The notes below the pieces were generated by a model, which saw only the letters and a list, made by a program, of their open reading frames with translations, did not search any database and was not told the origin of the DNA. Source: an alpha proteobacterium SCGC AAA028-C07 (lineage in GTDB: Bacteria > Pseudomonadota > Alphaproteobacteria > Pelagibacterales > Pelagibacteraceae). Taken from it: 64,000 nt of DNA. Below are positions 60,613 through 64,000 of this stretch, in pieces. How positions within the stretch are numbered: the first letter of the stretch is position 1; each line of letters opens with the position of its first letter. The DNA lies in NCBI GenBank assembly GCA_000419465.1, contig ATTB01000001.1:62001-126000 (forward strand), given 5' to 3'. The translations under genes were made by a program, and so were the position numbers.

Positions 60613-60825
60613 AAAACTACTCTAAGTGAATTAAAGATAAATTTTTAGCTCTATAAAACCACTTGCAGAATGTGGGTAAGTTTTTTATTAAAAAATCGTT
60701 GATTTAATTGGGTTTTTGAGATTCCTTATTTAGAATGTAGTCTTTTCCTTGTCAAAAAAACATTTACAGGAAAGCCTAAATTAAATAGTTTCGCCGCTAA
60801 TTAACTTAACAATAAGTAAAAACAA

Positions 60826-61080
60826 ATGAAAACTATACTAGCAACAATCGTAAGTATGTTCTTATTCGTATCTTTTGCAAATGCTCAAGCTAAATCTTGC
60901 GCTGATTTAATCAAAGGTTACGATGCAGCAGTAAAAACAGCAAAATTAGATGCAGCAGCTACTAAAAAAGCTGGTGATCTAAGAAAAGCAGCTGGTGATG
61001 CACTAGCAGCTAAAAAAGAAGCTGATTGCGTTAAATCAATCAACGCCGCTTCTGCTGTTCTAGCTCCGGCTAAGAAGTAA
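60826..61080 (+). CDS. small secreted Ala/Lys-rich protein (unassigned)
   Basis: An 84-residue protein with a clear signal peptide of about 21 residues (MKTILATIVSMFLFVSFANA). The mature part is about 63 residues, mostly Ala, Lys, Asp and Leu in a helix-prone pattern. It holds one cysteine just after the signal (SCADLIKGYDAAVK) and one near the end (KEADCVKSINAASA), which could form a disulfide in the periplasm. I do not recognise the family. It has its own 213-bp upstream gap and a strong hairpin just after its stop, so it is probably a separate transcript. Confidence 0.75.
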   Translation: MKTILATIVSMFLFVSFANAQAKSCADLIKGYDAAVKTAKLDAAATKKAGDLRKAAGDALAAKKEADCVKSINAASAVLAPAKK

Positions 61081-61087
61081 GCATTTT

Positions 61088-61124
61088 TTTTTAAAGTGCT
61101 AACTAAAAGTTAGCACTTTAAAAA
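61088..61124. terminator. 17-bp perfect stem-loop after the small secreted protein
   Basis: TTTTTAAAGTGCTAACT (61088-61104) pairs perfectly with AGTTAGCACTTTAAAAA (61108-61124), leaving a 3-nt AAA loop. It lies 7 bp after the stop codon. No U tract follows on either strand, apart from U/C-rich TCTCTCTCCTCT on +. It may act as a terminator, as a 3' stabilising structure for the short message, or both. It is the longest perfect hairpin I noticed in the window. Confidence 0.65.
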
Positions 61125-61239
61125 TCTCTCTCCTCTAAAATTACTCAAAATACAAGCGTCTCTAACTTACTTACAAAAATAGTAAATTATTTTATTTTAA
61201 TTGATAGTTTATTTTTTAGAATTGATATAAATTTTAGCA

Positions 61240-62493
61240 ATGTTTGACATTCCAATTCAATTTATAGCTTCATTTATATTTGCTATTGCAATTGTACACA
61301 CATTTTCAGTAAAATTTTTTAAGAGTTTAGCCCACAAATATTCCAAACATGAAAAAATATTACATATGCTTGGAGAGGTGGAGATTGTATTTGGCTTTTG
61401 GGCAATAATTCTTGTTTTATTTTTTTTTATTTCATCTGGCAAAAATGACGTAGTTAATTATTTAAACAACCAAAGTTATGTTGAGCCATTATTTGTTTTT
61501 GTAATTATGGTTATCGCTGCCAGCAAACCAATATTAGATTTTTCTTTAACATGCGTTAAACAAATTTCAAAATTATTACCTATAAACCATTCTCTGCGAC
61601 TTTTTTTTGTATCAATGACATTTGTGCCTCTTCTAGGTTCTTTTATTACCGAACCTGCCGCAATGACTTTAGCGGCATTAATTCTTAAAGAGCATTTTTA
61701 TTCAAAGAATATTTCTAATAAATTTAAATATGGAATTATCGGAACACTGTTTGTAAATGTTAGTATAGGAGGCGCAATGACTCCCTTTGCTGCACCACCC
61801 ATATTAATGGTTGCAGCTAAATGGAATTGGGATTTAATGTTTATGCTGACCACATTTGGATGGAGAACTGCCCTTGCTGTCTTTACTAATAGTTTAATTT
61901 TGACAATAATATTTAGAAAAGAGTTAATTAAAATTAAAAATTTAAATATAAAAGAAAATAATACTCCTTTTTTTATTTTATTTATTCATTTAATTCTATT
62001 AGTTGGCGTTATTGTTTTTGTTCATGATTTAATTATTTTTTTAGGAATTTTTATAATTTTTCTTGGAATAGCTTCTTCTTACGATCGGTTTCAGAATAAA
62101 CTAATTTTAAAAGAGGCTTTTTTAGTTTCTCTATTTTTAGCTGGCTTAGTAATTTTAGGGGGCCTACAAAAATGGTGGTTACAACCCTTGTTAAATAAAC
62201 TAAGTCCAGATCAAATTTATTATGCAGCAGTTGCTTTGACTGCAATAACAGATAACGCTGCTCTTACTTACCTTGGCTCTTTAGTCGACGGCCTTTCAGA
62301 TCAATTTAAGTATGCATTGGCTGCAGGAGCAATAACTGGTGGAGGATTAACGGTTATTGCAAACGCTCCTAATCCAGCAGGTTACTCGATTTTAAGTAAA
62401 AATTTTTATGGAAATACTATTAGCCCTTTGTATTTATTTTTAGCTGCATTCGGGCCGACTATAATTGCGATTATTTGTTATAAAATTATATAA
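61240..62493 (+). CDS. putative Na+/H+ antiporter (DUF1504 family)
   Basis: A 417-residue membrane protein with about eleven helices. The stretch FVPLLGSFITEPAAMTLAALIL...SNKFKYGIIGTLFVNVSIGGAMTPFAAPPILMVA (about residues 128-188) and the end part AALTAITDNAALTYLGSLVDGLSDQFKYALAAGAITGGGLTVIANAPNPAG match the putative Na+/H+ antiporter family within the ion transporter superfamily. The transported ions are inferred from the family only. Its 3' end overlaps the converging TauE-like gene by 8 bp. Confidence 0.8.
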   Translation: MFDIPIQFIASFIFAIAIVHTFSVKFFKSLAHKYSKHEKILHMLGEVEIVFGFWAIILVLFFFISSGKNDVVNYLNNQSYVEPLFVFVIMVIAASKPILDFSLTCVKQISKLLPINHSLRLFFVSMTFVPLLGSFITEPAAMTLAALILKEHFYSKNISNKFKYGIIGTLFVNVSIGGAMTPFAAPPILMVAAKWNWDLMFMLTTFGWRTALAVFTNSLILTIIFRKELIKIKNLNIKENNTPFFILFIHLILLVGVIVFVHDLIIFLGIFIIFLGIASSYDRFQNKLILKEAFLVSLFLAGLVILGGLQKWWLQPLLNKLSPDQIYYAAVALTAITDNAALTYLGSLVDGLSDQFKYALAAGAITGGGLTVIANAPNPAGYSILSKNFYGNTISPLYLFLAAFGPTIIAIICYKII

Positions 62494-63328
62494 AGAGAGT
62501 AATAATTTTTTTAATACTTAATATTATAGTAAGACAGCCAACAAACGTTAAAATCATTTTAATACTCATTCTTGAAGTGGCTTTTGCAGCATAAGGAGCT
62601 ATTAAAAAACCACCAATTATAAGCCCGGCTAATGCTTCCCAGTCTGTAATTTTAACAAAAAATAAAAAAGTAGTTGCTGATGCTAAATTAATAAAAAACT
62701 CAGAAGCATTAACAGTTCCAATAACTTTTTTTGGTAACATTTTTCCACCCAACAAACTTGTTGTGACAACAGGACCCCAGCCACCACCACCAGCACCATC
62801 CACAAATCCACCTGTTACTGCAAGAGGAATAACAACTGAATTCTTTTGTTTGAATTGTAATTTGATCTTTGTATAAGCCTTTGCAATTATAAATATTCCC
62901 ATAAATAATAAATAAATAGAAATTACGATTGATAAATAAGGAATTTTAACTTTAGTTATTATTAAAGCTCCAAGAATAGAGCCAATGATTCCAGGTATTA
63001 GAAGTTTTTTAAATAATTTAGTGTCAACATTCCCAATTTTCCAGTGATTTAATCCAGAGGATCCCGAGACAAAAATTTCAGCTATATGAATGTAGGCAAC
63101 TGCTTTAACAGGTGAAATTCCATAACCTAATAAAAAAGCTATACCTGTCACTCCATAAGCCATTCCCAAGCTGCCATCAATTAATGCGGCGATCGATCCA
63201 AATAATAAAGCCCAAAAAAATAAATCACTATTAAAAGGAGTTGCATCAGTTCCACGATAATAGGTTAACATTGTTATTGCAGAGATAACTAATAGGCCAA
63301 ATAAAATTCGAAATACTTTATCGCTCAT
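62486..63328 (-). CDS. TauE/SafE (TSUP) family permease
   Basis: A 280-residue membrane protein with about eight helices. The duplicated glycine-rich motif appears as GSIAALIDGSLGMAYGVTGIAFLLGYGISPVKAVAY and VTGGFVDGAGGGGWGPVVTTSLLGGKMLPKKVIGTVNASEF, which defines the TauE/SafE family. Members move sulfite, sulfonates or other organosulfur and organic anions, often as exporters. The substrate is not readable here. It is divergent from the MFS gene over a 45-bp gap. Confidence 0.88.
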   Translation of the reverse strand: MSDKVFRILFGLLVISAITMLTYYRGTDATPFNSDLFFWALLFGSIAALIDGSLGMAYGVTGIAFLLGYGISPVKAVAYIHIAEIFVSGSSGLNHWKIGNVDTKLFKKLLIPGIIGSILGALIITKVKIPYLSIVISIYLLFMGIFIIAKAYTKIKLQFKQKNSVVIPLAVTGGFVDGAGGGGWGPVVTTSLLGGKMLPKKVIGTVNASEFFINLASATTFLFFVKITDWEALAGLIIGGFLIAPYAAKATSRMSIKMILTFVGCLTIILSIKKIITLFI

Positions 63329-63373
63329 TATATAAATTTATTATTTTCCAAATAATGTTATTAGTTAATTAGT

Positions 63374-64000
63374 ATGTTTCAAGTATTAGATAAATTTAGG
63401 CAGCCAATATTTGTGTTAATTGCAGGTTCAATTCTACTTGCGCTTGCATTTGGAATTAGACACTCTTTTGGAATTTTTTTAATTCCTGTTAGCGAAAAAA
63501 ATTTATGGGGCAGAGAAGTGTTTGCAATGGGTCTTGCTTTTCAAAATTTAATGTGGGGAATTTGGCAGCCTTTTACCGGTAGAATTTCTGACAAGATAGG
63601 AGCTGGCGTTGTCGTAGTTGTTGGAAGCATTCTTTATTCTCTAGGTTTGTTTTTAATGGGATTTCTTACAACTAAAACAGGATTTGTCATTGCTTCGGGC
63701 ATTTTAGGAATTGGAATATCAGGAGTTACATTTCCAATCTTTGGAGCAATAAGCAGATCTGTAACACCAGAAAAAAGAAGTGTTTCAATTGGAATTGCAA
63801 TGTCGAGCGCATCCCTTGGACAATTTATAATGTTACCCGCATCGTTAGTATTATTACAAAGCTTTGGACCAGCTTTAGCCTTTGGTATTTTATCTGTGCT
63901 TACACTTATAATGTTAGTTCTTGCAGTTCCTATGTTTGAAAAACCAATTCAACAGACAGCTAGTCAAGATTTGTCATTAAAAGAAATATTAACAGAAGCC
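63374..64000 (+). CDS. MFS transporter (5' part, cut by window end)
   Basis: An open frame starts at ATG 63374 and runs 209 codons to the edge without a stop. The protein begins MFQVLDKFRQPIFVLIAG and has at least five membrane segments. The loop between helices 2 and 3 reads GIWQPFTGRISDKIGAGV, the MFS signature, and FGAISRSVTPEKRS follows later. This is the N-terminal half of a 12-helix major facilitator. The substrate is unknown. Confidence 0.88.
   Translation, partial: MFQVLDKFRQPIFVLIAGSILLALAFGIRHSFGIFLIPVSEKNLWGREVFAMGLAFQNLMWGIWQPFTGRISDKIGAGVVVVVGSILYSLGLFLMGFLTTKTGFVIASGILGIGISGVTFPIFGAISRSVTPEKRSVSIGIAMSSASLGQFIMLPASLVLLQSFGPALAFGILSVLTLIMLVLAVPMFEKPIQQTASQDLSLKEILTEA

Overview
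The window is a dense, AT-rich, almost fully coding bacterial segment. Intergenic gaps are mostly 0-60 bp, many genes overlap by 1-17 bp, and TGA is used as an ordinary stop. The gene set and order (rnpB beside mraZ, bamD beside ligA, glyQ-glyS-ppdK, a tandem glycine riboswitch on gcvT, a SAM-II type riboswitch on methionine genes, a TAXI-type TRAP transporter) point to a streamlined marine alphaproteobacterium of the SAR11/Pelagibacterales kind. That placement is an inference from composition and gene content; no marker tree could be run. I saw no tRNA, insertion sequence, prophage or CRISPR array.

Region 1 (1-22000, all on +): RNase P RNA, then one nearly unbroken division and wall cluster: mraZ, ftsZ, rsmH, ftsL, ftsI, murE, murF, mraY, murD, ftsW, murG, murC, murB, ddl, ftsQ, ftsA, lpxC, bamD, ligA. 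It builds the UDP-MurNAc-pentapeptide and lipid II, the septal synthase and the divisome, then starts lipid A synthesis and outer-membrane assembly. The striking point is that ftsZ sits second, between mraZ and rsmH, and is missing from its usual place after ftsA. The mraZ upstream region carries three 10-bp-phased MraZ-type repeats and a GAAC-N7-GAAC sequence matching the alphaproteobacterial LexA box.

Region 2 (21980-37032): pepP and a UvrD/PcrA helicase on -, an AsmA-like protein, fumarase C, an SDR enzyme with a thioredoxin-fold 2Fe-2S ferredoxin, then a methionine-centred island. That island is a metF-metE-metZ operon behind a SAM-II-like riboswitch and terminator, divergent azlC-azlD-msrA, and msrB with a thioesterase.

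Region 3 (37227-47704): a TAXI-TRAP transporter operon (binding protein, fused permease, DUF1850 protein) running into aconitase, then rhomboid protease, aroC, pdxH, an SbtA-like bicarbonate transporter and a ProC-like reductase.

Region 4 (47800-53041): tandem glycine riboswitch and gcvT-gcvH-gcvP, followed by a 52-codon ORF that starts right after the gcvP stop, then tspO.

Region 5 (53025-64000): polyprenyl diphosphate synthase, an S49 peptidase, glyQ-glyS-ppdK, a small secreted Ala/Lys-rich protein with a strong 3' hairpin, a putative Na+/H+ antiporter, a TauE/SafE permease and the start of an MFS transporter cut by the window end.

I did not find a clearly new multi-gene defence or metabolic system. 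The best leads are regulatory and architectural: the moved ftsZ with its putative LexA and MraZ sites, the methionine island, and two unassigned small proteins.
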